From: Hymenolepis diminuta
Taxonomy: Eukaryota; Platyhelminthes; Cestoda; Cyclophyllidea; Hymenolepididae
Length of the DNA: 64,000 nt
Direction: 5' to 3'
Assembly: GCA_900708905.1 (NCBI GenBank)
Contig: CAADRB010000025.1
Location: forward strand, 935,331 to 999,330
A program made the position numbers and the translations under genes. The notes under the pieces were generated by a model, which did not search any database, was not told where the DNA came from, and worked only from the letters and a program-made list of their open reading frames with translations. This document shows, one piece after another, positions 1 through 13,077 of this stretch; position 1 is the first letter of the stretch; every line of letters begins with the position of its first letter.

Positions 1-1129
1 TAAATCAGTATTTTTAAAAATGATTGTTAAATATCCAATGCCTTAAAGTAGCACTAATCCAAAATAAAGCTGCTCTTAAAATTTTTTCTGAGTAGGGCTT
101 TGGCACATTCCCCATTTAATGGAAACATCTTAAAGGCAGCCAGAACGAAACAAATTTGGAAGAACAATATTTGTGATGGACCAGTGGTGCATTGAAACCT
201 CGCAGAGGAAAGAGTGAAATAGGACTTCAGCAAAGGAAGGTTGGAGAAAGATAGCTCGTTAACGCGTCACATGTGAGAGTGAAGTGGGAAATTAACTAGT
301 TTGACCTAGTTTATGCGACATACCTGATGTGACGCTAAGGTCAAGCGGAGTTATGGGCTATCACCACGTTTAAAAAGTACTGTGTTTTAATAACTACTTT
401 TACTTAAAATAAAAATGCAATAAAAGTATCTTAAACGGTTTATCTATCTATTAAGACAATTTAATTAAAAACTATCTTGTTTATGCCAATTCTCAAATTA
501 TGTTCAAAATATTTTCCAATCCCTTTATTAGGCAGAGTAGGCAATACCAAAACCCGGTAGAGGACAAACGAAAGTATGCTCCATTGCCAGTAAATAACAT
601 TATTAAAAATTTTATATACAGGAAAATTGTAAGTAACACATCTTGATGATTACTAGATTTTTGGAATTGAAGTTTCAAAGAAATCCTTCGGGTTCAATGA
701 TAATTATGGGACACTGCTGTTCGCAGGAAAAATGTCAAGAGCTTCCAAGTGAAATCCAAGGTCCCAAGCTACAAGTAAATGTTGGGCGCAATTTGAGTTT
801 TAAATAAAACTACATCCTATGCATAATTTTTTATGTTCCTTTTAGAGGAAGTCCGATTATAATTTATATTATTTAATATTTAAATAGAGAACAAGTTAAC
901 TATCAACATATATACAACCTCTGATGGCAAATAATCAAACAATAATACTAATGTTAAAATAAAACGCCTTGACAGGATGAAAAGTTGTTGGACTTATAAA
1001 TGTGAAAGATTATTATTGTCCATGGTACCACAAAAACTCCTACTGGTATTATTCATACTATAGCACTCTATTAAGGGAAACATCAAAATAGTTCAATATG
1101 AGAGAGGAGAAAGGGGTAGAAAGGAGAAG
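1..1129. other. No gene recognised
   Basis: AT-rich DNA. The last 100 bp may be the worn middle of the mariner relic that follows, but no motif is clear. A 61-codon minus-strand frame at 493-678 shows no family resemblance. Confidence 0.5.
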
Positions 1130-1582
1130 ATATGAGGTTAGGGTATTGCAGTTAACAAAAGGCAGAAAAAACAGCCTTCTTTGATTAATCGAAAAGGAGT
1201 GATTCTGCACCATGACAATGCCAGACCTTACACTACACGAGGAACCAAAAACTCGTTGAAGAATTTGTCTAGAAGGTCAAGCATCATCCACCATATTCTC
1301 CCCATCTTGTACCAACCGATTTTCATCTTTTCAGGAGTTTACAGAATTATTTAATGGGACAAGGGCTCACTTCAGGAGAAGAGGTCGGAATGAAGCCAGT
1401 TTCTTTTTTGAGTCCAAACTGGCTATGCTCTATGAAGGTGGAATGAGAGGGCCTACGGTGAGATGGGAAGATGTAATTAATAAAAATGGCGACTACATTG
1501 AACAATAAGTAAATGTATTTTTGACAAAACTTTCACATTAATTCAAATTAAAATGGACAGAACATCTGTTACCAACTGATAT
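1130..1582 (+). mobile_element. Mariner transposase relic, C-terminal half plus probable 3' terminal repeat
   Basis: This is the decayed C-terminal half of a mariner-type DDD transposase, the enzyme that cuts and pastes its own element at TA dinucleotides. Around 1163-1235 one frame reads KKQPSLINRKGVILHHDNAR, the hallmark block holding the second catalytic Asp (HDN). After a frame change and an in-frame TAG, HHPPYSPHLVPTDFHLFRSL follows near 1280-1345, with the third catalytic Asp in TDFHLF. The usual C-terminus ends in NGDYIEQ and a stop at 1506-1508. At least two frameshifts and one stop make it non-functional. About 45 bp downstream, GACAGAACATCTGTTACCAAC next to TA looks like a terminal inverted repeat remnant (inference). 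I see no matching 5' repeat or N-terminal half upstream, so the copy is 5'-truncated or too diverged to recognise. Confidence 0.85.
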
Positions 1583-2505
1583 TACCTATCCTTCTGGTTT
1601 TATTGATTAAATTGTAATTTTCTCTTTTACTATGAATAATTATATTACTGAAATGCCTACTATCTAAGTATAAGACGGAGTACTGATTTTGGTCAATGGT
1701 TGATTTAGATCCATCACATCTTTCAGAAGTAATCCGGAGAAAATCCTTCTTTAGCCTTAATTTGATATGCGTGGAGATACACAAACTAATTGAATGTATT
1801 TTTCATTAAAAAAATCACTCAGCTTCTAAAGCTATTTAAGCTCAACGATACTGATTAATGAAATTCATTATTAATTGATAATTTAGTCAGATTTACAATT
1901 AAAACACTACCGTTAACGAAGGGCATTTCGCGCTATTTGTATATTCGTCTTTACAACGCTTTTTGCAATATTCCATACATTTGCCGGTATGTTGTAATAA
2001 ATCGTATCATAAAATATTTTACTATGTAGTAATGTGAAATTAATATGGAAATAAATATGGCAAATATGAAAATATTAATATAGCGATTTGGTAGGCCGAT
2101 TTACTTTACCTGAAATCGTTGGCTACGCTAAATGGTAAGAGGGAATATAATATGTTTAAAGGAAATTTACAGGTTCTCTCCATTTTTCGTTTATTGAGCT
2201 TTTCTGTTAATCGATTTCAGTTCTACGATAAAAATTATTGTAGTTTTGTTTCCTTGCCGTATTTTAAAATACTGATATTATAATAAGGTCCATAAGAAAG
2301 GCGGTAAAAAACTGATTGTAAATTGGCTGATTCTTCAAAGGAGATCCAACAAATTTGATATATTTATTAGTTAATTTACGTAATGGGCCAGACTTAAGGA
2401 TGGATCTCATTGCAAGAATCCCCGATTGCCCTCCTCGTTGTTGAATAAACAATTTCATGCATCTTTTTTGAATGAAAATAGAAGTTAATCATGACAAGAA
2501 GATAC
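1583..2505. other. No gene recognised
   Basis: AT-rich spacer between the mariner relic and a solo LTR. Nothing recognisable was seen on either strand. Confidence 0.5.
2501..2505. repeat. Target site duplication, left (GATAC)
   Basis: Identical to 2803-2807 and directly abutting the LTR. Confidence 0.85.
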
Positions 2506-2802
2506 TCTTATAACGTTACCAACTGGAAGTCCTGGTAGTAATCTCGTGGAACCAATAATCTAGAAAACTCGGTAATATAGCAACTTAACACAGAAGCTAA
2601 TACCCCACGGCAGATTACAGGGCACATTATAGTCAACACGAGTGTCTTAACGAAACTCCGTTTCAATCGGTATCGGCTTAAACAAATACGAATAATTATC
2701 AAGTGTCAAGTGTATCGGTGGGGAAATAAAGAAAGAAATTACATTTTTATTCGTAGAAGAAATATTAGGTGCGGGGGAAAACAATTACCATTTCTTCTAA
2801 CA
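2506..2802 (-). mobile_element. Solo LTR, Ty3/Gypsy family 1, copy A
   Basis: On the minus strand this begins TGTTAGAAGAAA and ends near GGTAACGTTATAAGA, 297 bp, alignable end to end with the copies at 36314-36609 and 49962-50258. The copy at 49962-50258 adjoins gag-protease-integrase remnants, which identifies the family as a Ty3/Gypsy LTR. The flanks 2501-2505 and 2803-2807 are both GATAC, a perfect 5-bp target duplication, and there is no internal sequence. It is therefore a solo LTR left by recombination between two LTRs. The reading frames across it (64 codons on minus; 65 codons running out of the LTR on plus) are products of LTR sequence, not genes. Confidence 0.92.
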
Positions 2803-2807
2803 GATAC
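2803..2807. repeat. Target site duplication, right (GATAC)
   Basis: Pairs with 2501-2505. The two fix both ends of solo LTR copy A. Confidence 0.85.
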
Positions 2808-4504
2808 CAGACGTCATTTGCGATCTCTCAAACCGTGAATCTCGGTCAAAGGAAGATTCTTGCAAGAATAATGCGATACAACGTTAGCAAATGTATGCGA
2901 ATGCTAGCCGAGAAGAAGGCATGCTTTTGCACAATTCAAGAGGCAATCGGTTTGAAAGCACAGTAAATACTAACCACTTATAATGAATATCTCTTAATAT
3001 TTCTTTGTAATTCCCATACTTGATATCAAATACGATAATAGTCTATCTTTGACTGTCTTATGAATTGAGGAATATTCCGTTCTAGAGATTGGGGAAGAAC
3101 AAATTTGTCGAATATTTACGATTAGTGGAAAACATCAGTCTCAGCCGAGTATTGATTATTATAAAAAACTTTCTGCTATATTAATTAATATAAAGTCTAT
3201 ATAATAAAAAGCGATCAGTTAATGTTCCAACTACAAATACGATTTAGGAAAATAAATGTAGATTTTTAAATATTATAGGAATTAAATAAGGAGAAAGGTA
3301 AAATATGGAAGTGTCTTCCTTGGAAAGTAAGGATGTCTCTGGAGCTCCAGTTGAAATGCGCGCTTAACATCTTCAGAATACCCGAGAAGTTCATTTCATT
3401 TGGAGAATAGTTTTCAGGATAATTGGAAACAATTGGACCGATGTTCATGAACAGGGATTTCAATTCTCTTGTGGCTTCATGGTCACATATCTCACTATCC
3501 AGTTCCAGTTTTCTGCTATCACGTTAACATCTGAAAGCGTGTGAGTTTAAAGAGTAGAGTGTTAAGCTGGCGTAAGCTAATACTCTTGTCCAACCAATGA
3601 CACGTCAGTCGGTTTTAGAGATAAAAGAATGCTTATTATCTACTAGCCACTGATGATACTGGTAAATAGTTGCCAGGAGGTGCGTCTGTCATTTTCTGAT
3701 CTGTAAAATATTAGTTTGGTTCAATTTAAATTATTCAAATTTTGCAATCTAGTGGCTTGCAACAGAATACTTATGTCGATATATTTCAGATGATTTTTAA
3801 AATATACAACAAGGATTCTGACGAGCTTTGAGTGCTTTGTTTATGTCCTAAAATAACACTGAGTACCAAAAGAAATCCTCTACCCAATTAGTCTTTACTA
3901 TTCATTTTCTTGATAATTCATCCGCAGGTTAATATGTTTTTTTTAAAATAATTTGTCATTGATTTATACTGACGACTTTCTTTCAACTTTAAATATTCCA
4001 AATGCTTCTCTTTCGTATTGCCCTGCACGTTCATTCTAGGATTTCTTACGCTCACTTCAATACAGCTGGATTCCACCAACGCTTAGATTTGTAGAAAGTT
4101 CTTGAATTAATTGTTTTCTTGGTGAAAACTTTATTTACGTTAGTGGAATCAATGATTGTTCAAGCCGTAATTCTCAAACGTCTGTATTCCACAGCATTGT
4201 AAGAATTTACCTAATTAAGGAAAGTATTTCCATATATGTACTTATTCTTTTCTTTGTGTTGCGATGAATCAATGCAGATCATAACATTCTTGATATTTTC
4301 GTTTCTGGGAATGAGGAAGGTGAAAACAACATTAGATAATCAGATTAGTTAAATGGCTTGATTTAAGTGGAAACGAAACGCCATCTGAAATATTTAAAAG
4401 GAGACAGTTAACTTCCCCTTAAAAGTAGAGTATTTTTCTGGTTTTTTTGCATTCATAAGTAATCTTAGTTTATTAAGGTGATCTATGCTCCTATTTCTCC
4501 GCAG
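2808..4504. other. No gene recognised
   Basis: AT-rich, with only short frames such as 3266-3463 on minus. No motif, tandem array or element end was seen. Confidence 0.5.
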
Positions 4505-4605
4505 ATGAGTATTTCAAAAAGGCAGAGGCCTTGTCTGTATTCGACCCAGTTTTCGGCAACCTGAGCAAGACGGATTTTACAAATTTGTTCTCCATTGCAA
4601 ATTAA
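4505..4605 (+). CDS. Candidate 3'-terminal exon of an unknown gene
   Basis: A textbook splice acceptor (CTCCTATTTCTCCGCAG, ending at 4504) is followed by an open frame of 32 codons that looks coding and ends at TAA 4603-4605. Two bases complete a split codon, then EYFKKAEALSVFDPVFGNL follows, continuing as a mixed charged and aromatic stretch. I do not recognise a family, and I could not find the upstream exon. Composition and the acceptor are the only support. It could equally be a relic of a transposon gene or chance. Confidence 0.3.
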
Positions 4606-5260
4606 GATATTTTACAAAAAATTAATTTAGGGGAAACAATTAGACACTTTGGAAAGGAAAATATTTCAATTTTAAGAGGGAGTGGATATAGGGGAACGAA
4701 AGTCGGATCAAAGAGAAGGGTGACTTTTAAATTTTATATATGATCAAGCTTGTCTCATATCGTACTAATCTTTTTCCTCTGGAAAAGCCAGCTGAAAAGT
4801 TTTCTTGTGGCCTCGCATCCATTCCTTTTCGGCATAATCCGTGTTGCATTCACCCACTGGACAAAAGAATCAAAGAATTAACAGATCGTTTTTGGATTTA
4901 TTTGGGATCAATCCACCAGTGCTTTCTAATCTCACCGTTATTTTCAAAATATCGATGACATCGAGGACCCATACATGTAATTTGCCTTTTTGCACATATT
5001 TCAGCCATGTTTGATACTCGAACCCTTTGTAGGATTCGCCATCCAGCATTCGTCGAGCACCTTTTCAATACTCCTCTGAAGTCGTCTTAACAGACTCTTC
5101 TCAAATTTAGTGGTACACAGTTTGGCAGATGAGATTTGAATAGAATTTAGACCAACATTTCTTCCTTCTGTAAAGACTTATGCATAGATTCACTTTCCTA
5201 ATCGTGTGGCAGAATTTCCCACAGATACTCTTCAGTCAATGCTTTAATATTCATTCCTCT
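4606..5260. other. Unresolved coding-like stretch, both strands
   Basis: Several overlapping frames look more protein-like than the surroundings, mainly on minus. Examples are SYKGFEYQTWLKYVQKGKLH within about 4900-5060, followed by a possible GTGAGA donor, and EWMRGHKKTFQLAFPEEKD near 4780-4840. They are broken by stops and change frame. This suggests an old pseudogene or transposon remnant. No family could be named. The 72-codon plus-strand frame at 4740-4958 is the alternative. Confidence 0.25.
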
Positions 5261-6639
5261 CCTACTGTAGATAAAATGTAAAGAAGGACTTAGATACTGT
5301 AAAGTAAGTATACCGGTGACTATTGTATCTTGTGTGACCTGTATGTATGCAATTTTAACTGGGAATACCTACATGATTGATAATTAAATTAAATGTCTAT
5401 AGGATAAAAATTTAAAAATTTTTATTTTGGAAGTTAATTTGTTTATAAAATTTTCAAAACTGCGTCACAAATTGAGTTGTTTTAAAATTTTACAACTATT
5501 TTACGTCTATTGAATAATGTTTTTTGGATATTTTCGATTTATTTGAATTTAAAAGGTAATGCCTGGATATTTTTAGGTCATTTTCTGTACCCGTTAGAAT
5601 AAGAGCCTCTAGAACGTCTTTTTAGAGCCTCTCTTAGAGGATAGTAGCAAGTAACTGCCGAATTATTGAAAAATTAATAAAAATACCCCAAGAAAGAAAA
5701 CAAACTGGAGTTATGTATGCTGTGTATGGATTAATACAGTAATATGTCTTACGGGAGAATGTGGGGTTTACGTGTGGGTGAAATTTCGATTCTGATTTAG
5801 AAACTGTGAGAACTCAATATGGTAGAGGTTTGGTGTACCGAAAACACCTTCTATCTGTATTAGTAATAGTAGAATATATGTTTACGCGTAAAAGATGCTC
5901 AATTCAGGTCAGTTCAATCTTGATAAGCGGGCATAAGGATTTAGGAGTTGATTTTGAAATTAAGTAACCCGTAGTATTATATCCGAGGCACATATTGACT
6001 TTCATATTCGCAGTGTCTTAATTGTGAGATTGATTTTTTAGATGGTTATTCATCAGACTAATAAGGGCTCAACTCTAATACCATTTCCACTCATGTAATA
6101 CTGACAGTTATCTCTTATACTTCTGAATGTTGATGTGTATCTTTCCTCTCTTCCTTTACCTCCTATTTCTTACCCGATTCATTTTACCTATGCTCTCAAT
6201 TCAATTCTTGATCTTCTAATTTAGAAAATGCTTTTATATACCATTAGTCTTTAAAAAGATCATTAGTTTCATAATGGAATATTCCTGGCCAGAAAGCGGA
6301 TCTACTGAGGAGAGTAAATATGACTTTAGCAATGAGCTCAGAACATTGTGCAAAACCAGTATTAAAAGCAGTAGAAACCAAAAATCCACAGAGAGAAGAC
6401 AGGACAGATGCAAACTAGCCCTAATAATGAGACGTGAAACAACCAAGTTGGGGTTTTTATAGCGGAGCATAATGGATTATAATAATTTCTGAGAATTGAA
6501 GGGAATGGTTATTGCTTTACTCTGAACACTGTAGATACATCTTTGCAGATTGGTTAATGATAAAATTTTTTCCGTTTGTCTGAAAACATACAAACACGAA
6601 TAAAACTTTGTTTTGAAGTGTGCCTTATGCTTACGTCTG
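5261..6639. other. No gene recognised; small duplicated 9-mer
   Basis: AT-rich. AGAGCCTCT occurs at 5602-5610 and 5624-5632, with a partial inverted echo (CTTAGAGG) just after it. The opposed frames at 6234-6470 (minus) and 6274-6462 (plus) overlap each other and resemble nothing known. Confidence 0.45.
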
Positions 6640-6960
6640 TAGTGAGCACGTGGCGGTGGCCTCAGTCATTAACCTAATTGCCACATTAGACCGCATTAAT
6701 ATGACGTTTGTATGCGATTGATCGATAGATGACCCTGTGACCCATAAACTATATAAGACCTGTTAACCTTCAGTTTCACTTTCTAGCACAACTATTCCGT
6801 GTCGCACGGATTTGTGAAGTGCCAAACCGCTCTACACCTGCAATTATCCATTCCTTTTCCTTCCACTGCAGCCGTCCAATACGCCACTGACCCATCCGAG
6901 TTCTCCTTCCACTGCCTTTGATCTAATCTTGATGAAATTAGGCGTCACTCTGGATAATAT
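6640..6960 (+). promoter_or_regulatory. Promoter-like block with TATA box
   Basis: A locally GC-richer block stands out from its AT-rich surroundings. TATATAAG at 6750-6757 is followed 22 bp later by TTCAGTTT, an initiator-like motif. Further on, a pyrimidine-rich run ends in CTTCCACTGCAG (about 6859-6870), a good splice acceptor, followed by a short open frame of about 16 codons. The pattern could be a gene promoter with a 5' exon or the regulatory end of a retroelement. The TATA-to-initiator spacing is a little short for a canonical promoter. No downstream gene was identified. Confidence 0.25.
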
Positions 6961-9900
6961 TTACAATGATATTGAATGGTGTAAACATTTATACAAATAT
7001 ATAGGAATGTACACAGGAACCAGATAAGAAAATTAAAGCATATACATTTGGAAAGATCTATTGAGAATTATACTTCAATTATATTTTCACATAATGTTCC
7101 GGATCATCTCCTTGATATCATGTTTTATGACAGCTTGACGATCGTCAAAAGCGCTATCAATCAGTAGGGAGTTATCATCATCCTTACATCAACACGTTCA
7201 CATTCAGCTGAAGATTGCAGGATATATGAGCGATAATACAACTTCAGGCTCGACATTTCGTTTACTTGTCGGCTTTGATAATGAAAATGCAAAATGTGCT
7301 AAATCGGTTCTTGTATATCTATTTTAACTCGGACGAACTTAAATTCCTTAAATGAATGAAACCATATACTAAGATTTTGTCATCGCAAATAGTCCAGATC
7401 ATTTATATTTCTATACATTTATGCTTTACATAACTTGTGTTGTTCTCTGAGTCTGAATCAAAGATATCTGAAGCTATTCAACTTCCGTTTGTTCTAATCT
7501 TATTAAGTGATTTGTTGGACTAAGTGATAAGCGCAGCAATCATAACATATTCGTTATTTTTATGGCAAGGGCAGGTATCGTATGCTACATTAGAAGTTAT
7601 TTTACGTAGCTTGACATGGCGGCATGTCTAGTTATCAGTCCTAACAGAAACAGCCTTGGCGAACTAGCTGAAGCGGTTGAAGAAAATTTAAGAACTCTAC
7701 CACTTGCTACGTGTCTACACACTGATCAAGCAACTCTCAATCCCGTTACTTCATAACATCCGAATTCGTCTCAAAACTGTTCGAGAAATGGATTTGCTTT
7801 TGCCGAAATTCTCCAAATCTATTGAGATCAGACAACGTTCCCGTACTCTGAGAGGATACAGGAGCTCGTCTAAACACCAAAATCCAATCTGCAACTCCTA
7901 TAGAACAAAAAGGGATGACGCTAGGAGATATCTGAGAAGCAGTGTATACTCAAATCTACTCCGAATTCAATACTATCCATTGTTCTGCATGAAAATGTTT
8001 TTTATTCAACCCACCGGTCGGACCGCGTAAGCAAAAAACAACCATTTTCCCATTTCTCAAACACGTCACTCTTTTTTTATTTTTTAACTTTGATGAAAAT
8101 TTATTAGCTCGGTGGTATATATATTGGCAGATTTATTTGTATTAAACTCTAACCCTCCTTATCACTAAAGTTGAAGAAGTTATATTCCTAAATCCCACTT
8201 TATTTAGATTTATTAATTAAAATAAATTAAATTTTCAAATTATGCGGTCGAATGAGGAAATATTGGTTTTCTCCCTCAGTATATATGTATCATAGATGCA
8301 CTTTCAAAGTCTAATTATATCTGCCGTGATGTAAGAAATGGAAAGGCGGAATTTATTCATCTTGGACAAAGTCACCAGATTAATTCGATCATTGAACACG
8401 TTAAAATTTGCTATTTTATTAAACAAAAATTATCGTATGTAAAATGAAGTTGAAAAATTGTATTATCCGTCTGATCAGAGAAGTGATTGGTCAATTTTCG
8501 CATTTGGATATGATTTTGGGATTTTGATTCGTGCGTTTAATATTACATTATCAAACCATAAAGAAAAGAAACCATGTCAACTTTTTCTTAAAAAAGGCTG
8601 AAATTTATAAAATATTAAGTAAAACTTCTTGAAAATTAGACAGTAATTGCGCCTGATATAATATTCAAATCAATTCAATAGCTGATACAAAATTCACCTA
8701 TTATAAAGAATATTCAACAACATGTGTTGATTATTTAATTTAATTTAAGGATAGTATATTATTAAATAGGTATTTAGTAACTATGACTTTACATTATTAA
8801 AGAAAATATTGGAAGTAAAACATACCTCAAATATTAGGTGATTGTATTTCCATTTGAATGTCGGCGGTTCGTGTTTTAACCGAATAAATTGCAAAGAGTC
8901 CCTTAAAAAATTTTCTCTTACCAATTTTTACAACTCTTCACAATGAGACAACATGAACATAGTATAAGGGAACCAAAAGTGACCAGAATACGAAAATATA
9001 AGCTCGAAAAAGTTTTCAATTCAAAGCTTGGCGAGGTCAGTCACATCTAATAGGTATCTTCTTTCCCATATCAGGGTTCTGGATGATATCATTTTATGCA
9101 ATTTTACAGTCCTTCCGTTTTCATTTCGAAGGCGCTTACCAGTTGGTAGATCATTTTTGGGTTAGTAGTAAATGATCCACCAACATCCTTTCATTTTGCT
9201 TTCATTCGCAGATTTAATGAGGTTTCACGTATATTTTTTCTCTTCTGCAACTTACAAGTTGCAAACAATATCTCAAGGGTGCCAATTTTGCTTGAAATGT
9301 GACATTTATCCATCTTCGTCAGTGTAAGCCCGAAAGTAAGTACTGTGCAATATTCTCACCAACCTTTAATCCATTACCATCCAACTTATGATAGAAAAAT
9401 GTAGATAAATCGTTCTGAAATACTAGTTTGATAAATGCTTCCAATATCTTTGATCTGATCCTAACCAATAGAATTTTAAATCTTATAAACGATCTAAGTT
9501 ACTCTAATTGTCTTTAGGCCTTTTCGATGTTTAAATTTGCAACATCATTGACTAGAACTCTGCCATTCACTAGGGAGTCAAGTTAGATGAGAATGCTCGC
9601 TGGATTATTCGTATAGTCATCTGCTTGGTGAAGGCGCTCAGAGCTGTCATAAAGAAACGTTTTCTCATATTTGTCAATTATTGAGCTAAGTAAGTTTTCT
9701 CCTTTCCTTCAAACTTAAGTCTTCTGCGTGTTTATGAAGTTCCACTGACCACTTCTCCGCCAGGACACGACAATCTGCCATTTACATCATCGAAGGTTAT
9801 TAATATTCCAACAATTATTGGGCGAAATAAGATAAATAGCACTGGTCGAAAATTTTTACTATATAACAACCAATCAGCCACCTATTTGAACTTACGTGAA

Positions 9901-10971
9901 AAATAACTAAATAATACACCACGACCCGTTGAAAGTTATTATTTCAGCTGGATAGGCCCCGAAGTTTAATCAAGCGAATTTTAAAGAACTTAATAACACG
10001 AAACTTGAGGCAAAAGGAGTTTATCAATTTATACTTCCTTGAGCAACAGTGAATGCTTCTTCCAATTTTAGATGGCACATAAGAGATAAGATCAAAGACT
10101 TCGAATCAAACTGAGAAATTATGCACTCAACGTAGTAATGCCACTTCAACTATTTCCAGTAAGCAATTTTAACTGTTAAATGTTTCATTAAATGATAATT
10201 TATTGATAATCGAATAACTTTAACACTGAATAAGGTGGAGAAAAGGTCAATCAACAGAATTGATTCGTTTTTTATATCAAATTTAATAAATCGAAATAGA
10301 AGAAACAAACTTTAATCCTTTTTGCACTGAAAGTATTAATCTGTAAAGACATTTGAAATCTATTTGCCAATATGATTTGTTTAAACTAACAACACAGGTA
10401 TAATGGAGATATCACACACCCCCTAGCCACAGATTATCCCAGCATTCAGTAGTATGCCGTGTTGCATAACGTAATAAATTTTTTCGTTCTTATTGCTCTC
10501 CATTTTGTTTTAATTGTATGCGAAGGAGTATTTTTGGACTAGTATTTCCTGTTAATAGTTTTGAAGTCGAAATACGACAACCTACAGCCTGTTCGTTCCT
10601 AATCATGTGTCCATAATCCGCAAACACCCCATAATTCACAAACCATTGCCCAAGCGCAACCCGGCACTAATCCCCAACAAGCTCAGAGAGCAGCCCAATA
10701 ATGGAAGACCCACAGTAAAATCAAACTCCACAAATTGATGTTAATAGGTGGTCTTCTCCCTTTAATCCACATTATGTTTTACCGCCTAGTCGAATCGTAA
10801 GTGGAGTTACTTCATTTGAATTTAATTTCTTTGACTAATATGATAAATTTAGACCCCAATTATGTTCAATTTTAAATCTAATTTTGTTTTCCTCCTTGTT
10901 TCATGATTATTAAATCGTTAATTGGGTATGCGCTATTAAATTTCAAAATTGACCAAAATATGTCCCAGAAT
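6961..10971. other. No supported gene; one 108-codon open frame
   Basis: The only long frame is 7704-8030 on plus (108 codons, rich in Arg, Ser and Leu). It has no recognisable domain, no clear splice context and no neighbours that support it, so it is not annotated as a gene. Confidence 0.45.
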
Positions 10972-11004
10972 AATGTCATTCATTAAAGAAAAATGAATGA
11001 CATT
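10972..11004. repeat. Perfect hairpin, 13-bp stem, 7-nt loop
   Basis: AATGTCATTCATT at 10972-10984 is exactly complementary to AATGAATGACATT at 10992-11004. The stem is AT-rich and could form a cruciform or be the end of a small foldback transposon. Confidence 0.7.
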
Positions 11005-13077
11005 TCTCTAATTTCCTTTAATTTGCTTCATTAAATGAAAAATATAACACCGCTTTGAATAATAATTCTGCATAAAAGATTTACTGAGAGTAATTAGCGA
11101 ATTATTCTCACCTCTGTTTACTCTTTCCGCAAATATAAATCAAGATTTGTCATTCGTAGATTTTCAGTCCATTCAGTGAATTCCTACCCCCTACCTTCCT
11201 TCATATAAAAGTATTATTAATCACCAAATTTACGTCTAAATTATTATAATGATGGCCTATTATTGTTTTATTCTATTATTTTATGATTCAGAGATGTTAT
11301 CGGCAACATTTGGAGGGTCATAGCAGCAGGAAGATATACAGAATTTTATTAAAAAACATTTGACAACTGCGTTGATAGCAAAGCTATTTTTTAATTAAGA
11401 GGCAAATTTAAGGGTAATTCAGCAAAACTAACTCGCCTATCGTATTACAGAGGCTTCGCTGGACTTCTATTTGCTGCCTTAATTTAGGGAAAGTTGCAAA
11501 GCTGCCCGCCATTACCGCCCAAAATATCATAAAAAGGTCATGATTTTCAAGGGACCCATAATGGGTAAGAGCAAGTAGACTAATAAAAGTATTAGTCTAG
11601 TTTTGAAATTTCTCATTGATTCCTCCCCGTGGTATCCCGTTTCCGCTGCTCTTTCACCATGAAGAAGCGCACAGACCTTTCGCCCAGAGATATCTGAGTT
11701 TTCATTTTCACATGTGGATTTAAATTTTATTATAATTTTTATTTTTGTTACTTTTCTAATGCATAACATGCGAGGTGTCTTAGTCACTAATGTTGGGCTT
11801 TCTAAATTATCTTCAAAACTATTCTTACAAACTATACCCGATGGCCTTTGTTTGAAGGTAAATTGAATGCATTTAACTAATACGAGTGTTTGGATCCAGA
11901 ATCAAAAATAAATTTTAATTGAAGTTGTAACTAAGATAAAAATTAAAAGGTACCTCCTTTTTATGAATGATTTTGAACTTTTAAAATACGTTTTTGGAAT
12001 CCTTGGACTTGAGTAGACGTATATCCAAAAATTGCTGAAATTCGGGTTTGTTTATTAAGGTCATTCTGATTTTGGAGCTTATTTGCATCTATTATTTTAT
12101 TAAATAATTATTAAATCGTTCATAGAACATTATCAGGCTTTGTTTTTGAATATTTTAATAAAATGGTTGCCAAATTTATTTATTCAGAAGGTGGTATAGA
12201 TTGTATGAATTTCTTGTGGATGGTTATGTGCATAAAATTGATTTCGTTATCTGGGCTATTATTACTCAACAGATAAACTGTAATGCTTTGTTTGAGTGCT
12301 ATAGAAATTTCATCTTAACTTCACTTGTTTTATTATATATTATGCTTAAAAAACTATGCGAAAGTCGAAACGCACAGGAGGGGATATGAAATGAGGTACT
12401 GAGATACATTAAAGCATTGGATCTTCATAAAGATAACAAAATGTATGTAAGTGAGAATGAATACGTGCTTTCTAGCAGACCATCATTGGCAATCCCAATA
12501 AAGGTCAACATTTTACGCACTAATTACAACTATAAGAGTTTAATAAATGTATTAGTGCTGGACAATTCTATCATTGTGAGGATGCATCACGATATTAGAC
12601 GGCTTAGAAGAAGTTATAAGCACTGAAAGCTGCAACAAGTAACAGATAAACCGCATGAGGACCTTTTAACCGTTGTAATTATAAAATTCACGCTGAGAAT
12701 GTGTGATGTACAACACATGTGCATGAATCGTTAGTAATTTGAGAAATTGGGTTGTGCAACGTGTCTGAAAATGTAGTAATTAAAAATGCATTGAGATTGA
12801 GGTTACGCAAATGTGTCTAAATCACTGGAGGTCAGAAAGGACGACGGCATCAAACGAACGATTAGCGTGCATTTTACTCAATTTGAGAAGGCTTACAGAG
12901 CCTGACGATTTTTATATTGCGATTTAATTCACCAAGAAATTGACCAAAAATGTAAATGCTGACGAGAAGGAAACCAATTGAAAGCAGCGAAATTTCAGGA
13001 AGTGCGTAAAACTACTATGCTAGTTACTCTAAGGAATAATTTGAAACGCCCTGTTATTTCCTAGCGTGATTTATAGG
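11005..13077. other. No gene recognised
   Basis: Short consecutive plus-strand frames at 12201-12389 and 12417-12626 are in different phases, without splice signals I could confirm. The minus-strand frame at 11527-11787 is low-complexity in part. Confidence 0.45.

Noticed and set aside
2769..2966. 65-codon plus-strand frame rich in basic residues
   Set aside because: Starts inside the solo LTR and runs out across the target duplication, so it is a chance chimera.
4900..5260. Resemblance to a BTG/TOB-type domain (W-x-x-P-x-KGS spacing)
   Set aside because: Only a few residues fit, in two different frames, and the distance to the next expected motif is wrong.
7704..8030. 108-codon plus-strand open frame
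   Set aside because: No recognisable domain or neighbouring signals. At this length in 64 kb it is compatible with chance.
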